NCBI GenBank assembly: GCA_037042915.1 | Contig: CM073200.1 | Span: 2,600,832 to 2,664,831, forward strand | Origin: Auricularia sp. M13 | Taxonomy: Eukaryota > Basidiomycota > Agaricomycetes > Auriculariales > Auriculariaceae | Length of the DNA stretch: 64,000 nucleotides | Direction of reading: 5' to 3' | Shown here: positions 1 to 11,712 of the stretch, in pieces | Layout of the letters: each line of letters starts with the position of its first letter | Numbering within the stretch: the first letter of the stretch is position 1 | Notes under the pieces: generated by a model | What the model saw: only the letters and a program-made list of their open reading frames with translations | Database searches by the model: none | What the model was told of the DNA's origin: nothing | Program-made: the position numbers and the translations under genes

Positions 1-2119
1 CTATATCCTGAAGAACTTAGTCTTATCATGGCCCGTTAGGTGATGTCTCCGAGATGTCACGCCAGTGGCTTGACACTGCGCTAGCCTACGACAAGACTCG
101 CACCTCCGTGCCCGACTTAAACGACTTTCGAACGGCAAACAATTACGGAGTAAGTAAATTCATGGGCTCTCACTCATATAGTTCACTCTTCCTGACACCT
201 GGAATGCTAGCCCTTGCAAAAGTGCGTCTTAAGACTCGTCGTCCTCCGTTCGTAGACTAACCCGCCCGCAACCTGCAGGTGGATCAGCAATAAAGGTGTA
301 CGGCAGGACGCCGCTCACCTATTCCTCTACCCCGCTGTGCACAGTGGGGAGAAAGGAACGAACGTCCGGTTGCTAGCCAATTGCACCGTGTCACGAGTCC
401 TCCTCGAGTGCGTAATCCGGTTGGTTCCAGGGAAATGGAACCCAATCCTATTTTACCAGGGGCGACCGGGCGGTGGGTGTTGAATACCTGCAGGACGGCA
501 CGCGCAAGGTGGCGAAGGCGACCAAATTGGTGGTTATATCCTCTGGCGCGTTTGGTTCGTCGTCTCTTCTCGATCCACTTTCAGGCAAATTTCTAACACG
601 AACGATCATGCAGGCAGCCCACAAATCCTAGAACGCAGCGGTATCGGGTCTCCGGAGGTTCTGAAGGCTGCCGGCGTCAGGGTCACGGTCCCTCTGGAAG
701 GCGTGGGTGAGAATTACCAGGGTGCGTGACTATGCAGGAATTGCAAGTACTTCTCGACTGAGGTCGCTCTGTCAGACCACAACTTGATGGCGACCGTGTA
801 TCTCTCCGAGACCGGTGGACTGCGAGACTCCTATCTTAGAGGAGATCCGATCGTAAGAGCTTGAACATGCCTTCCCCCTTTTCTTGCTGACCGATCGCGT
901 CACAGGTTGTAGAATCTGCTAAATTGCAGTACCAGCGTGACGGCAGCGGCGTTCTCGGCACAAAGTTTGTCTTTATACGTCTATCGCTCCTCGTAGTAGT
1001 TAACTCTGTTCTCCAGTGGTATTGACGTCGGCGCAAAGTTGCGGCCCAACGCCGCGGAGCTGCGCACGTTGGGCGACGCGATGAAGAAGGAGTGGGATTA
1101 TTTCGAAGGCGCGACAGATAAGCCGCTGCTTTTCCACGGCGTCATTTCTGCGTATGTTGCTCTGAGTATTCAGGGAGACAATAGCTAATAGCGGACCTCA
1201 TAGGCCATTGGTGTCGCACGGTTTTCCACAGGGAGAGCATATCACTGCTTTTGCATACTCTGTGAGCGCCTTCGCTGATCCATCTTTCGCATTTCTCACC
1301 GGCCAATACCAAAACAGGGATATCCATTCTCGCACGGGAGTGTACACATAAAGTCCGAAGATCCCACAGAACTGCCACGCTTCGTATCCGGATTGTTCAC
1401 CCAGTAAGCTTCCCCAGCTATGTAATGCGTTCCCATCGACTCATGATTCCCAAGCCCAGCAGATATTCCCCCGTTGATGTGGGAATATAAGCTTTCTCGC
1501 GAGATCATCCGGCGGATGCCTTCGTATCGAGGGGAATTCATTGCGGCGCACCCCAAGTTCCCGGAGGGCAGTCAGGCTGCGGCTTGCGCCAACAGCAAGC
1601 CCGTCCCCATCGATGCGCCTGATATCGTGTATACTCCGGAGGACGACGAGGCGCTTGACAAGTGGATACGGACGACAGGTGAGACCATACTGCGCGGACA
1701 ATACCATTCGCGTTATTGACTGAGTAACCTAGTTCGGACTATGTGGCACTCGGTGAGCACCCGCCGAGCAAAAGACCTCAGATGCGAGATGATAAGCTAA
1801 TCGATTCGACAGATGGGTACCTGCGCGATGAAGCCGCGATCGCAAGGGGGCGTTCTCGACCCGCGCTTGAACGTCTATGGCGTTGAGGGTCTGAAAGTTG
1901 CGGGTATGTTAGATTCGCCCTCGCGGGTGCCGCTCTTCTCAACGCCCTTAAATCAGACATTTCCATTTGTCCTGCAAACATCAGCGCCGTAAGCTCTTAC
2001 GTTGGAGATGCGAGCAGTATGCTGACTGCCGTCCGCAGAATACAGCAGGTACTGCTTTGGCAATTGGCGAGAGGGCAGCAGTCTTGATCGCCGAGGATCT
2101 TGGGATCCAGGGGGTATAA
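1..2119 (+). CDS. Alcohol oxidase-type GMC oxidoreductase, 5' part outside window
   Basis: FAD-dependent glucose-methanol-choline oxidoreductase of the alcohol (methanol) oxidase branch, which oxidises short primary alcohols to aldehydes with release of H2O2. The window opens inside an intron; the first exon seen starts near base 40 and encodes EMSRQWLDTALAYDK. Later exons give the second GMC signature (ILERSGIGSPEVLKAAGV, near 630-680) and LEGVGENYQ. Next come YPFSHGSVHIKSEDP (near 1320) and MWEYKLSREIIRRMPSYRGE (1474 on). The C-terminal active-site block is GTCAMKPRDQGGVVDPRLNV (1811-1870), ending with GEKAAVLIAEDLG before TAA. The GTC-M and GEKAA blocks fit alcohol oxidase better than aryl-alcohol oxidase. 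Exons are joined by short introns and I saw no break. The FAD-binding N-terminus lies outside the window. It is clearly paralogous to the gene at 13431-16173 on the other strand. The substrate is inferred from the family only. Confidence 0.85.
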
Positions 2120-2203
2120 TGCATGATTCAGACAAATGAATTAGAGGTACGAGTAGCGCTACATCTGTACACTGTACAATATGGAAGAGTCCCGTTCTGT
2201 TGT

Positions 2204-2559
2204 TCACTGAGGGGCAGCACCGCGATTGGTGATGACCTCCTTCTCGGCGGGCACCTCCTTGTTAAGGATCTTGTGCCCGAATTCTTTCTCTTCAGGCTGA
2301 AAGCAAGGCTCATGAGTTATTACGATCTGGCGAGCAGTCGTGAACGCACCTTGCCAAGTAAAGTGCCGCGTATTATCTTCGCCTCAGCGACGACCTGCTG
2401 CTTGAAGCCAACCTTTCCGTCGTCGCGCACGTCTGTCGCGGTCGGGCCGGTGTCTGCGGCCTGCCTGGGCTCGGTAGCAACACCAACGTCTGGATCATAT
2501 GAGATTATGAGAAGATCTAAAGCACGGCTGGACGCACTCTCGTGGCGATTGTCGGGCAC
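2204..2559 (-). CDS. Small conserved hydrophilic protein, function unknown
   Basis: Read as a three-exon gene of about 84 residues. It starts MPDNRHENVGVATEP and ends NRGAAPQ, with TGA at 2204. Intron 1 (2490-2537, 48 nt) and intron 2 (53 nt, ending near 2314) have GT-AG borders. Both keep one continuous frame through GFKQQVVAEAKIIRGTLLGK into PEEKEFGHKILNKEVPAEKE. The lysine/glutamate-rich core QVVAEAKIIRGTLLGKPEEK resembles small uncharacterised proteins I know from other basidiomycetes. I can name no activity. There is no signal peptide, membrane segment or cysteine. It lies tail to tail with the alcohol oxidase ending at 2119 and head to head with the kinase at 3161. Confidence 0.6.
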
Positions 2560-3160
2560 GGCGTCGGAGCCGTAACCGGTGTTGGGCGTAGCGATGGATG
2601 TCTAATTGCAGTACGTGAGTTGCGCGGTCCTGGGCTGAAGCCCAGAGCGACGAACCATGATTGTCTTGGGTGGCGAGCGATGAGGAGAGGCACGAGACGC
2701 GGTGACCCCTATTTATGCGGTTTGGAGCGTCGATGACGTCGTCATCTGTACTTCGTCGGACTCAGCCGCAGTGGTTGTCAGACGTGGTCGATGACCGGGA
2801 AGTACGGTGAGAGTACAGATAGGAGCCTTTGTCAGCTAAATGCGACCGTGTAAATGGAGGGATCTCAAAAAGTTTCAAGTGGTTTCGATGACCGTCTGTC
2901 GCTTTCAAGGGTTAGAGCCTTTTGGGATGCACTGTACTTATACAGTAGTCGTCCTAAAGTTATATAGCCAGATGGAGCATGCGGGAAACAGTTCATGCCT
3001 TTTGTCATGCTTCCAATGTTCCATCTCAGATATTTCCGCCAGGTACAAGGACTCGGGAAACGGCAATGGCCGCCGGACAGCCGCCACCGCCGCAGGATGC
3101 CGGTTCGCTCAACAAGCGCAAACACGGCCCAACAGCGCGCGATTTGCCCTCCCGTCCACG
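2560..3160. other. Divergent intergenic region
   Basis: This stretch separates the 5' ends of the small minus-strand gene and the kinase, so it should hold both promoters. A short palindrome (CTGGGCTGAAGCCCAG) lies near 2629-2644 and an AT-rich TATTTATG near 2709. No gene is recognised. Confidence 0.4.
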
Positions 3161-6100
3161 ATGTCCGAGTCGGCGCCCAATCCCCTCCTTAGCGACTATA
3201 CTCGTTTCCCAGAATCCGAGCGAGGTGGCCCTGAAGTAGCAGCGCTCATCGCCAATGCCGCTGCGAAGGGACTATTTGAACTCACACACGATGAACGTTT
3301 TTGGCGTGACCTTCAACCCTTCTTGCTTAGCAAAGGATACATACTGCGCCCAAGGTATACTCCTGGGTGGACTGCCCCATGGATTGGGACCGACTTCTTG
3401 CTTAATCGTTTTGAGGAGTTGGTCATATTGGGGGTAAGCGGTTGAGCAGTCCGATCGGGATAACACATCGTTAACAACTCATAGATGCGCAATGTCATAG
3501 ATGCACGTCGTGAATCGGATGGTGCAACGGTAGCCATTAAGTGGATACCTGAGCGAGACATCACGCAACACGAACTAGACATCTTGCGCTATGTGTCCTC
3601 CCCAGACCTCCAGGCCGATCCCCGCAATCATTGCAACCCTCTCCTCGACTTCTTTGCACACCCTGATGATTCCATAGCCGGCGTCTTTGTTGTCTCACCA
3701 TGGCTGCATGACTTTGCTTTCATACCACTCTTACATGTCAACGAAGTAGTCGATTTTATGCTGCAGGCATTTGAGGTACGTAGCCGTTATCTGCAGGGTA
3801 GTACCATCATTGAACGAGTCCAGGGCTTATCGTTCCTCCATTCCCATGGGATTGCTCATCGGTGAGTTTCGTGTCATACGCAGAACTCATCTCAGACCAA
3901 GAACCAGGGATTGCACGCGCTTCAATATCCTGCAGGATACTCGTTCAGCCTTTCCAGACCTACAGCCACACCCGCAGAGGCCTATGTTCAGCTTTGATCG
4001 GCGCACTGTTCTAACACCTCTTCCTCGCTGTATGTGCAACCCACCAGTCCGCTACTACTTCATCGATTTTGGTATTTCCAAGCGGTTCCTGGGCCCAGGA
4101 CCTCACCTCGTTACTGGAACTGCTTGCCGCGACCCTACAGCGCCCGAGCTGTCCGATTCCGTGCCATACGATCCATTCAAACTTGATGTGTACATTCTCG
4201 GTCATCTCTTCCTTCGGGATTATGTCTTAGTATGTCACATATATCCTCTTACCATTCACTGCGTGCGCAAGATTTATGTCAGGACATATCTAGGTTGAGC
4301 TACAGCATGTGGGCACGCTCAACTGCCGAATTACTAGGTCATCTAGCCAGACTCACGTACAGAAACTGATAACGAACTATCTTGACCTAGCCGAAATTGC
4401 TAGGTCAGCTGCACGGCTACAAAGTTATGACAATCCAGCTCGGTTAGCAGATCCGTGGCTAGGTCGCCTAGACCGCGACCTGCAAGACCCTCCAGCTTGC
4501 CTTGCCAACCTGCAAGAGCCCTTGGCCAGGGACTATCAATCAGTTAAATTTACATGCGTTTTCCAATTTGCTTCCCGATTTGCTCACTCGAATTGATTCG
4601 GGAACGGAAATACGGTGAAAATTCATTATATTGCATTGGAATAAGATACTGCGCAGGGCATCTAAGGGAGAGAATACACAAACTACCGATACAACGCATA
4701 ACCGATGTATGGAGAAGCCCCCCCCCCCCCCCCCCCCCCCCATGCCTTCGCAACACCTCGATCACCCAATTCTGACGCATGGCTGCGAGCTACATCCCTG
4801 CATCCCTGCAGCAAAGCCGCGGGGTCAGAGGCAGCGCGGGGTAGGTGAAAATCTAAAGCATGGTCAGCTCAAAGGCATGATGCAACTCTACACGCACCCC
4901 GCACCTCGAAGCAACCGAGCCTAATATGTGCCTAAAGGAATCATCACACAGAACGGGAAGCCGATTAACATAAAGCGGCAGGCTACGCGCATAGATCGCG
5001 GGCACCGTTGCAAGATCGTTTGTGGTCCTGCAACGTTGTTAGCATAAGCCTACGGCAGCAGCAGGAGAAGGGGCCGCGGTGCGTACTTGAAAGGGTCCGA
5101 CAATGTATTCCAGAGCGACGATGGGGCAAATTTTCCTGCACCAGCGTGAGCCCGCCGCCCCCACCTGAGACAGTCTTGTGCAAGGACTTACCGCTCGTGA
5201 TATGGCGCAGTACCAGAGGCTGTTGCCTGCCCTTTGATCTGCTCAACGGATTCCTAGTGCAGTGCTAAGCAGACGGGGTAGCGACGGGCGAGAGGAGGGC
5301 CAGTCAGGGATCATACCCGGCTGTCGCTGCGATGGCCGGCGGAAAACTGCAATAGTTAATGGGCTATGAGTTGCCTGCAGACAGGTGCAGGCGATGGGCT
5401 TACAGGAAGCGTTGCTGAGGTTGGGTACGGAACGGGGCGCCTGGAGCGAACATGACCGAGGGCAAGAGCAGTTTGCGCAGTTTGAATATTTTCGTGCGTC
5501 CTTTGCCCTCAGCTGCCTGAAAGTCCTAAGTCCAAAGCCTGGACTTTCCACGGAGTACGGGATAACCAGGGCATGTAGAAGGGTGGTTGCTGGACAGCGG
5601 CAGGCAATGTGCATGTGTGCAGATTGCCGGACTCGAGGTCATCTAGCCGGCCCAGCCGTCCAGATGGCATAGATTTGTTTATCCCAGTCAGTTTCCTTGT
5701 GTCAGACTACCTAGCAAAGTCCCGCTATTTCTGCAGCTATCCTGCCTAGCCAGTGGGAGAGCTGTGAAGCAGCAGCTGAACTAGATCCGACTGGCGGCAC
5801 TGTTGGTTAGGTGATTTAACGTTCTTGCTGGGAACATCGACGATACGATCTACTTTCATATAGCGCTCTCGGCCAGGTTTGTCGCGCATGCAGTGATTGA
5901 GCTCACGAGATCTAGAAATGCTCGAATCTTGAATTCCTTCGGCCACTACTCCTAAGGATGACACGAGCCAATCCTGATCGGCGTCCAACTATCGACGAGG
6001 CCTTGCGCTCCTCGAGAAAGGTCGCGCAGCAACCATCAGGCATACGTTATAGATGGCGAATTCGTAAACGTTCGGAGGGTATGCTAGAATCTCTGTTCAA

Positions 6101-6188
6101 GGATGCAGGTTCTCTCTGGCGCAAAGGTTACTTCCAGGCACGTCATATTATCTACGGCGGCAACGAATTATCGTTCGGTAGACCATAA
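3161..6188 (+). CDS. Protein kinase domain protein (basidiomycete type)
   Basis: Protein-kinase-fold protein of about 398 residues in five exons: 3161-3433, 3485-3775, 3824-3861, 3908-4229 and 5916-6188. The start ATG opens MSESAPNPLLSDY. The kinase core keeps the usual landmarks. These are the ATP-anchoring lysine in ATVAIKWIPE, the catalytic loop as HRDCTRFNIL (HRD and Asn), the metal-binding DFG in YYFIDFGIS, and an APE-like TAPELS. The last exon begins KCSNLEFLRPLLLRMTRANP and continues to RRPTIDEAL, the usual C-lobe end of these fungal kinases. The fourth intron is 1686 bp instead of about 50 bp because a DNA transposon sits in it (4257-5895). The exons on both sides join in phase. Substrate and pathway are unknown. 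All key catalytic residues are present, so it is probably active if the long intron is spliced. Confidence 0.8.
4257..5895. mobile_element. Non-autonomous CACTG-ended DNA transposon in kinase intron
   Basis: The 1639-bp insert starts CACTGCGTGCGC and ends with the reverse complement of CACTGCATGCGC, so the terminal inverted repeats match at 11 of 12 bases. It is flanked by a 3-bp direct repeat ATT (4254-4256 and 5896-5898). CACTA/CACTG termini with 3-bp target duplications are typical of the CMC (EnSpm/CACTA) superfamily. TAGGTC and its complement occur several times in the first 230 bp, like the subterminal repeats of that group. I find no transposase, so it is probably non-autonomous. It carries a run of 24 C at 4718-4741. 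The superfamily call is inference; the ends and duplication are seen directly. Confidence 0.7.
4718..4741 (+). repeat. Poly(C) tract, 24 bases
   Basis: An uninterrupted run of 24 cytosines lies inside the transposon at 4257-5895. In one frame it produces a polyproline ORF that is not a real gene. Such a long C homopolymer is unusual and also prone to sequencing error in its length. Confidence 0.9.
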
Positions 6189-6599
6189 CGCAGGGTGTAC
6201 CATATGTCTGGCCCTGCTGTAGCAGTGTAATGGCAGTTCTCACTTGCTCGTTCGTCCGTCTCAGTCCGCGCTGTCGGGGCAACTGGGCATGCCTGTTTAG
6301 CGGGCATCAGGCGACCTACCCGACAACAGTGTTGTTCTGATAATGTCGTATTCTATGCATGTCAATGTCCTGTCAATGTCTTCATTATGTATCGCAACTG
6401 ATTGCGGATGTTGAAGGCGGCATACCCATGTGGTTGTTGTCTCTGAGGATGCCAACGTCAGGCACCAAAAACGTCGGTAGGCCTTGCTCCTCGTTGTTCT
6501 CAGCAGGGCTCCCCAAGGCAGTAGGGCTCCTCAAAGCAGTATGCTGTAATTTGTGAGGAAAGTTGACGTATTCGACGGCATGAAAACACCGGTTTGTTA
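6189..6599. other. Intergenic region after the kinase
   Basis: No gene or repeat is recognised here. Short ORFs show no family pattern. It probably holds the kinase 3' end and the promoter or first exon of the next, poorly defined gene. Confidence 0.3.
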
Positions 6600-7193
6600 G
6601 CACCGTCCTCAACCCTACTGGAGGCAGTCTAGTTACTATTGTTGGCGCTGCCGCCGCTGTCTTCAAGCTGGACCCTTATCGTGCGGCAAACACTGCCCTG
6701 CAAGAGTGCGCATGGACAGACGAAACGCTGAGCTACGCACGCAAGGACCCGGCGATGCAAAAATACTTCCTTCACTTCCTCAACGACAGTGAGCAGTTAT
6801 TAAATGCGTACGTGTCGTGCTTTACTGCATTGGCCATGTATGTCTTTCCCACTGACATTGACTTTCAGCATTCAACTGGACCTGGCTGTCAAACGCTCTG
6901 AGTGGTCACGCAAACGACGACATGTGTTGCTCCTCCATCCGTGGACTCAGACGTCAACGGAGCTCCGGGCGGTCGCTGCAGAAGCATTCCAAATTGCTGA
7001 GATGATGCAGCATAATATCTCGGTAATTACGTCCCTGCTCAGTCATTATGCACGATTTCTCACGCAAATAGACTACAACCGAAGCGGCAAGGCAGCTCAT
7101 GGAAACCGATAGCGAGGTGCTCGGGCGGGAAGAACAGCTGAAGTACGCAACAGGTATGGTGGCCAATGGATTGGCGTCGTCGAATAACAGCTA
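6600..7193 (+). CDS. Unrecognised protein, start not found
   Basis: A coherent set of exons can be read, but I do not recognise the product. The first runs from about 6596 with LVTIVGAAAAVFKLDPYRAA, a short hydrophobic stretch, then ETLSYARKDPAMQKYFLHF. A roughly 60-nt intron with GTACGT/TTCAG borders follows at about 6808-6869. The next exon encodes IQLDLAVKRSEWSRKRRHV and AEAFQIAEMMQHNIS. After a second intron the last exon gives TTEAARQLMETDSEVLGREE and ends SSNNS before TAA (7191-7193). The frame holds across both introns, which favours a real gene. No start codon is convincing, so the 5' end may be missing or further upstream. The sequence is mostly charged and helical-looking. Confidence 0.35.
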
Positions 7194-7214
7194 AAGTATG
7201 AATCAGCCTTCAAG

Positions 7215-7946
7215 CCTATGGACCCACCTAAGTCAAAGTGGATCAAGCTCACTTCCTTGACTGGTGCTCTCGGAGGGGGACAGATGCAGGAGCCGCTGCA
7301 TATTCGTATGCGAAGAAGGGCACCTGGTCAGGCTGCTGCGTCAAGCTCTCCATCTCCAGGTCCCAGCCGTACGTGATCCTCCGCGTGCGGTGCAATGTGT
7401 TCTCATGTGCAGTGCCAGTTGGTGGGAACGACCCTGGCTCCATCGGCCTCCAAACATTCCATACGCCGGAGGATTCTGCGAGTGAGTGAAAAGAAGCTGC
7501 AGTAGTACAGCCCGGGCCTGACTGGATCCAGCGCCTACGGAAGATCAGGCTCAGCATGCTCTGAACACTGTTCTATAAAGTGAGCCTGGTCATCAGGTCC
7601 GCATGTCCTGGCGTTGACGTCGTCGTCAGCTGCGTTCTCTTCCCAGCAGCCGTCTTCCGGCGGCTTTGACTATCTGTCACAGGCAGTACATGCAGATGCA
7701 GGGGATGGCATGAGAGGGGATGCCGCATCGAGCTCTTCCAGCACGCCTTCTCAGAACTCTAACTTCACTCCTGGGGAGGGAGACGCTTGGCAGTCGGCGA
7801 TCGATATAACTGAGGCGCTCCAGGCGCTAGGGCTGGTGAATCTCAGTGTGGGATCATGTGACGTCCATCCAGAGGAGCAATTCTTCGCGTCGCGGGCTGG
7901 AAGCGGCGAACCAAGCGTTGACGCACCCCAGGACGATCTTGATTAG
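7215..7946 (+). CDS. Serine/proline-rich protein, unrecognised
   Basis: A possible gene starts MDPPKSKWIKLTSLTGALGG and continues through a Ser/Pro-rich stretch (AAASSSPSPGPS). Introns of 48-50 nt with GTACGT and GTGAGT donors lead to PVGGNDPGSIGLQTFHTPED and then TPTEDQAQHALNT. A last, longer intron would join this to QPSSGGFDYLSQAVHADAG and the C-terminus AIDITEALQALGLVNLSVGS, ending before TAG near 7946. The joint between the last two parts is the weakest, because TAA follows soon after HALNTVL in the unspliced frame. The composition suggests a disordered regulatory protein, but no domain is visible and no function is proposed. It may belong with the gene ending at 7193. Confidence 0.3.
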
Positions 7947-8159
7947 ATGCTGTACCCCTCTGGCCCGCTATGGATAGTGGACGGAAAGCTTTGTCTCACT
8001 TCTTCATTCAAGATAAATGACTACCTTCCTTTGATGTTCTATTGTGCATCCGATGCCGGCGAGACAGCACTCGGATTGCTGAGAACCGGGCCGTTGGCGC
8101 TTGGCAAGCATCACGAAAGCGGAGTTAGCAGCGCGTTGCTCTCAACCTGTTCGCAGACC

Positions 8160-11100
8160 ATGAAGGGAGCAGTGCACACGCCGCCAGCGCGTAGGGCGCC
8201 CTCGAGGCTGCTCATATTGGGCGCCCTGGTCTCATGCTCTGTTCTGGCTTCCTGGCTCTTTGTGCTCAGCGCCGACACGCAGTCGCCGACCACGGCACAC
8301 GCGTTACCTCGCAACTACCAGGCCATACTCGACACTTGCTCATCTCTTCATGACAAGCCGCTTGGACCGGAGTCATTTGCCCGCCGCACAGAATCTGACC
8401 GCTTCGTGCCTGGAACCGCGGCCGTCTGGTTGCGCAACGCATCTATCTGGACGGGCAGCAGAGACGGTTCCGTCCATGGCGACATACTCCTTGGAAGAGG
8501 GCTCATCAAGTTTGTTGGCAACTTCGACTCTGCGCGAATTGCGGAATTGGGTATCAATATGGACGAATTGAAGATCGTCAACGTCAACGGCGCATGGATT
8601 ACGCCTGGCATCGTCGATATACACTCGCACTTGGGCGTGGATTCTGCTCCGGGATTAGAAGGTATGCCGCTTGCATATGCCCTATGCACCGTAGCTGAAA
8701 TGTTACAGGTTCGGGGGATACGAACTCTCTGAACGGGATCACTCAACCATGGTGTGGAATGTTGTGCAATGGCGAATCCGGCTAACAAGCCGACCAGGCT
8801 CCGTTCGCTGGATGGTATCAACACTCACGACGCAGCATACGAGCTCAGCGTCTCAGGGGGTGTCACGACCGCGCTCGTTATCCCCGGCTCCGCAAATTCC
8901 ATCGGTACGAGCTCACTTCACGGAGCGCGCTGTTTCTGACTGATATGTTATGCAGGTGGACAGGGCTTCACATTGAAGCTGCGACCCACCGCGGAACGCT
9001 CTCCATTCTCCAAGCTTGTCGACCCCCCCTTCACATACAATGGCTCCGGCATCATACCCGCGCACCCTCCGCGCTGGCGTCATCTCAAGCAGGCATGCGG
9101 AGAGAACCCGAGCCGCGTGTACGGCGCGACGCGCATGGACGCCATCTGGGCCTTGCGTGCTGCCTACAACGAAGCGCGCAAGGTCAAGGAAAAGCAGGAC
9201 GACTACTGCGTCAAGGCGCAGGCCGGCCTGTGGGGCGAGGTGAAAGCCTTGGGCGATTTCCCCGAGAGCTTGCAATGGGAGGCACTCGTCGATGTGCTGC
9301 GCGGCCGCGTCAAGATCGCCAACCACTGCTACGAGGCGGTCGACCTGGACGGGCTTGTTCGTCTGACGAACGAGTTCCACTTCTCTATTGCTGCATTCCA
9401 TCATGCGCACGAGGCCTACCTTGTTCCCGACCTGCTCAAGAAGCAGTATGGACACCCTCCGGCCGTCGCGATGTTTGCGACGAATGCCCGGTACAAGCGC
9501 GAGGCTTACCGCGGCTCCGAGTTCGCGCCAAAGGTTCTCGCTGATAATGGCCTCAAGGTCATCATGAAGGTTTGTCACTCCTTTCGTGTGGCGGCCTTAA
9601 TCCAGACACTGAACGGCATTTCAGAGTGATCATCCCGTTCTGAATTCGCGCTTCTTGCTGTACGAAGCGCAGCAGGCGCATTACTACGGCTTGTCCGCCG
9701 ATCTGGCCCTGGCGTCCGTGACGAGCACTCCTGCAGAGGTGCTTGGGCTAGACCATCGCGTCGGTTTCATCCAGGAAGGTGATTCCCACTCTTTAAACCT
9801 CCCCTTTCCGCGCTCACTCTTATGCAGGCCATGACGCGGACATTGTCATCTGGGATAGCCATCCGCTCTCGCTCGGTGCCACGCCCAAGCAGGTCTACAT
9901 CGACGGCATCCCGCAGCTCAAGGAGCCCGTCGTGCACGAGAAGTCCGCGGCGTTCCAGGTGGTTCCCAAGACGCCCGACTTCGAGGACGAGGCGCGCAAG
10001 GCCGTTGAGTACGAGGGACTTCCTCCGTTGACGCCCACTCCGGACGCCGGTGTCGTCGTCTTCACGAACGTCGGGGCCATCAACGCTCAATCTTACGCGG
10101 GCGGCACGACCGTTGTCGTCGAGCGTGGGGAGGTCGTGTGCTCGAGCAATTGCGTGGCACCCTCCAATGCCGGGCGTGTCGTCGACCTGCGCGGAGGTGC
10201 GCTCGCGCCCGGACTTGTCAGCTTTGGCTCGCCGCTCGGTGTTACCGAGATAGACGCGGAGCCTTCCACCAACGACGGTGTCGTCCCGGACGTGCTGCGC
10301 GGCTCTGTGCCTGAGCTGGTCGGTGGGGAGGGAGCTCTCATCCGCGCGAGCGACGGCTTGCAGTTCGGTGGGCGCAATGCTTTGTGAGTTGACGGTCCCG
10401 CATATTCCACGAACTGTCAATTCTCATTCTCGCCATTAGGCTGGCATACCGCGCAGGCGTGACGCACGCCATCACCGCGCCGCATTCATATGGCTTCGTC
10501 GCCGGCCTGAGCACGGCATTCTCGCTCGCGGCGGCTCACAGGCTCGAGAAGGGCGCCATTGCGCAGCACGTTGCCGCGCTGCATATTGCCATTGGGCGCG
10601 GCGCGCGCCAGAGCGTGAGCACGCAGATCGCTGCCCTGCGCCGCTTGCTTTTGGGCGGCGGCAAGGGTGACCTTGGCGAGTACTTTAAGAAGGCCGCCGG
10701 CGGCGGGATCCCCCTTGTTGTGGACGTCGCCAGTGCCGATATTATTGCGACGCTGCTGGAGCTGAAGAGCGAAGTTGAGCATGAGACCGGCGAGAAGTTG
10801 AGGCTGGTCCTTGCACGGGCCACCGAGGCCCACTTGCTTGCACCGCAGCTGTGAGTCTTGTCCCCAATGTGGGTGAGTACAGCACTGACACGCAGCACTC
10901 AGTGCCCGCGCCGATGTTGGTGTCATCCTCATCCCGACACGCCCGTTCCCTAGCGTCTGGGATATGGTCCGAATGTACGCTGCGGTCGTTGCGTGGGTAG
11001 TTCTGCTGCTTGACAAATGCTTCTCTGCAGGCTTCCAGGGCCGCCGCTGACGGAGCAGACTGCGCTCGGCGTTCTTCTCGACCATAATGTCACCGTCGGC

Positions 11101-11396
11101 ATCGGTATCGAGGAATCTTGGAGCGCGCGCAACACGCGCTTCGATATCGCATGGGTGCGTGAGCTTGCTCTGATACTCTGACAGCCTGGTCAACTCCTCC
11201 TTAGGCTGCGCTGGAGTCGGGGGAGAACATTTCACGCAAAGTCGCCTTTGCGCTCGCGTCGAGCAATCTCGAGAAGCTCCTCGGCGTTGAGCTGCCTTCT
11301 GAGGTCGTTGCCTACGAGGGTGGAGACGCGTTCTCGAAGTCCTCTAGGCCGGTCGCGGTCATCTCGAGCAGCAGGGGCGTCGTTGATCTGTTCTGA
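8160..11396 (+). CDS. Membrane-anchored amidohydrolase (CE9-like, double domain)
   Basis: Large metal-dependent hydrolase of roughly 930 residues in about nine exons. After the start (MKGAVHTPPARRAPSR) comes one hydrophobic segment, LILGALVSCSVLASWLFVL. The bulk is therefore probably lumenal or extracellular behind a signal anchor. The first amidohydrolase half has the metal-binding HxH in ITPGIVDIHSHLGVD. It also has VKIANHCYEAVD, AAFHHAHEAYLVP and the C-terminal SDHPVLNSR, which supply the usual Lys/His/His/Asp set. A second half starts after ADIVIWDSHPLSLGATPKQV and repeats the entry motif as LAPGLVSFGSPLGVTEIDAE, where HxH is replaced by FGS. That half probably does not bind metal in the usual way. 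Fungal relatives are often annotated carbohydrate esterase family 9 or imidazolonepropionase-like; the substrate is not known. Introns are 45-75 nt and no break was seen. Confidence 0.8.
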
Positions 11397-11712
11397 GCCC
11401 TTGCTGATCAAATCGGTTGTCAGTGTGTGGGGGTATAAATGTGGATAGATTCCACGCAGTCCGGAAATTCCATGGAATATTGAAACGCCATTTACCCTGG
11501 CTCCGATCAAGGTTGAAATTTCGTCTCAGTCTGGCCATGGATTGGGTGGCGGCTGTCCGGGCACGTTCGAAACCGGACTGGGCTGCCCCCTAGCGCGGAT
11601 CACTGGGCCGGCCCATAAAACAACACGAGAACGAACTCCGCTCGGCCGTCCTTGCTCCTCTTTTCCCGCCTTCCCAGCCTTCCCTACGTTACTGCTAGAA
11701 CGCCTTATAATC
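11397..11712. other. Short intergenic region
   Basis: It holds the 3' end of the amidohydrolase gene and the promoter of the coiled-coil gene. I see no further feature. Confidence 0.4.

Noticed and set aside
4631-4924. Polyproline ORF
   Set aside because: Produced by the poly(C) run inside the transposon.
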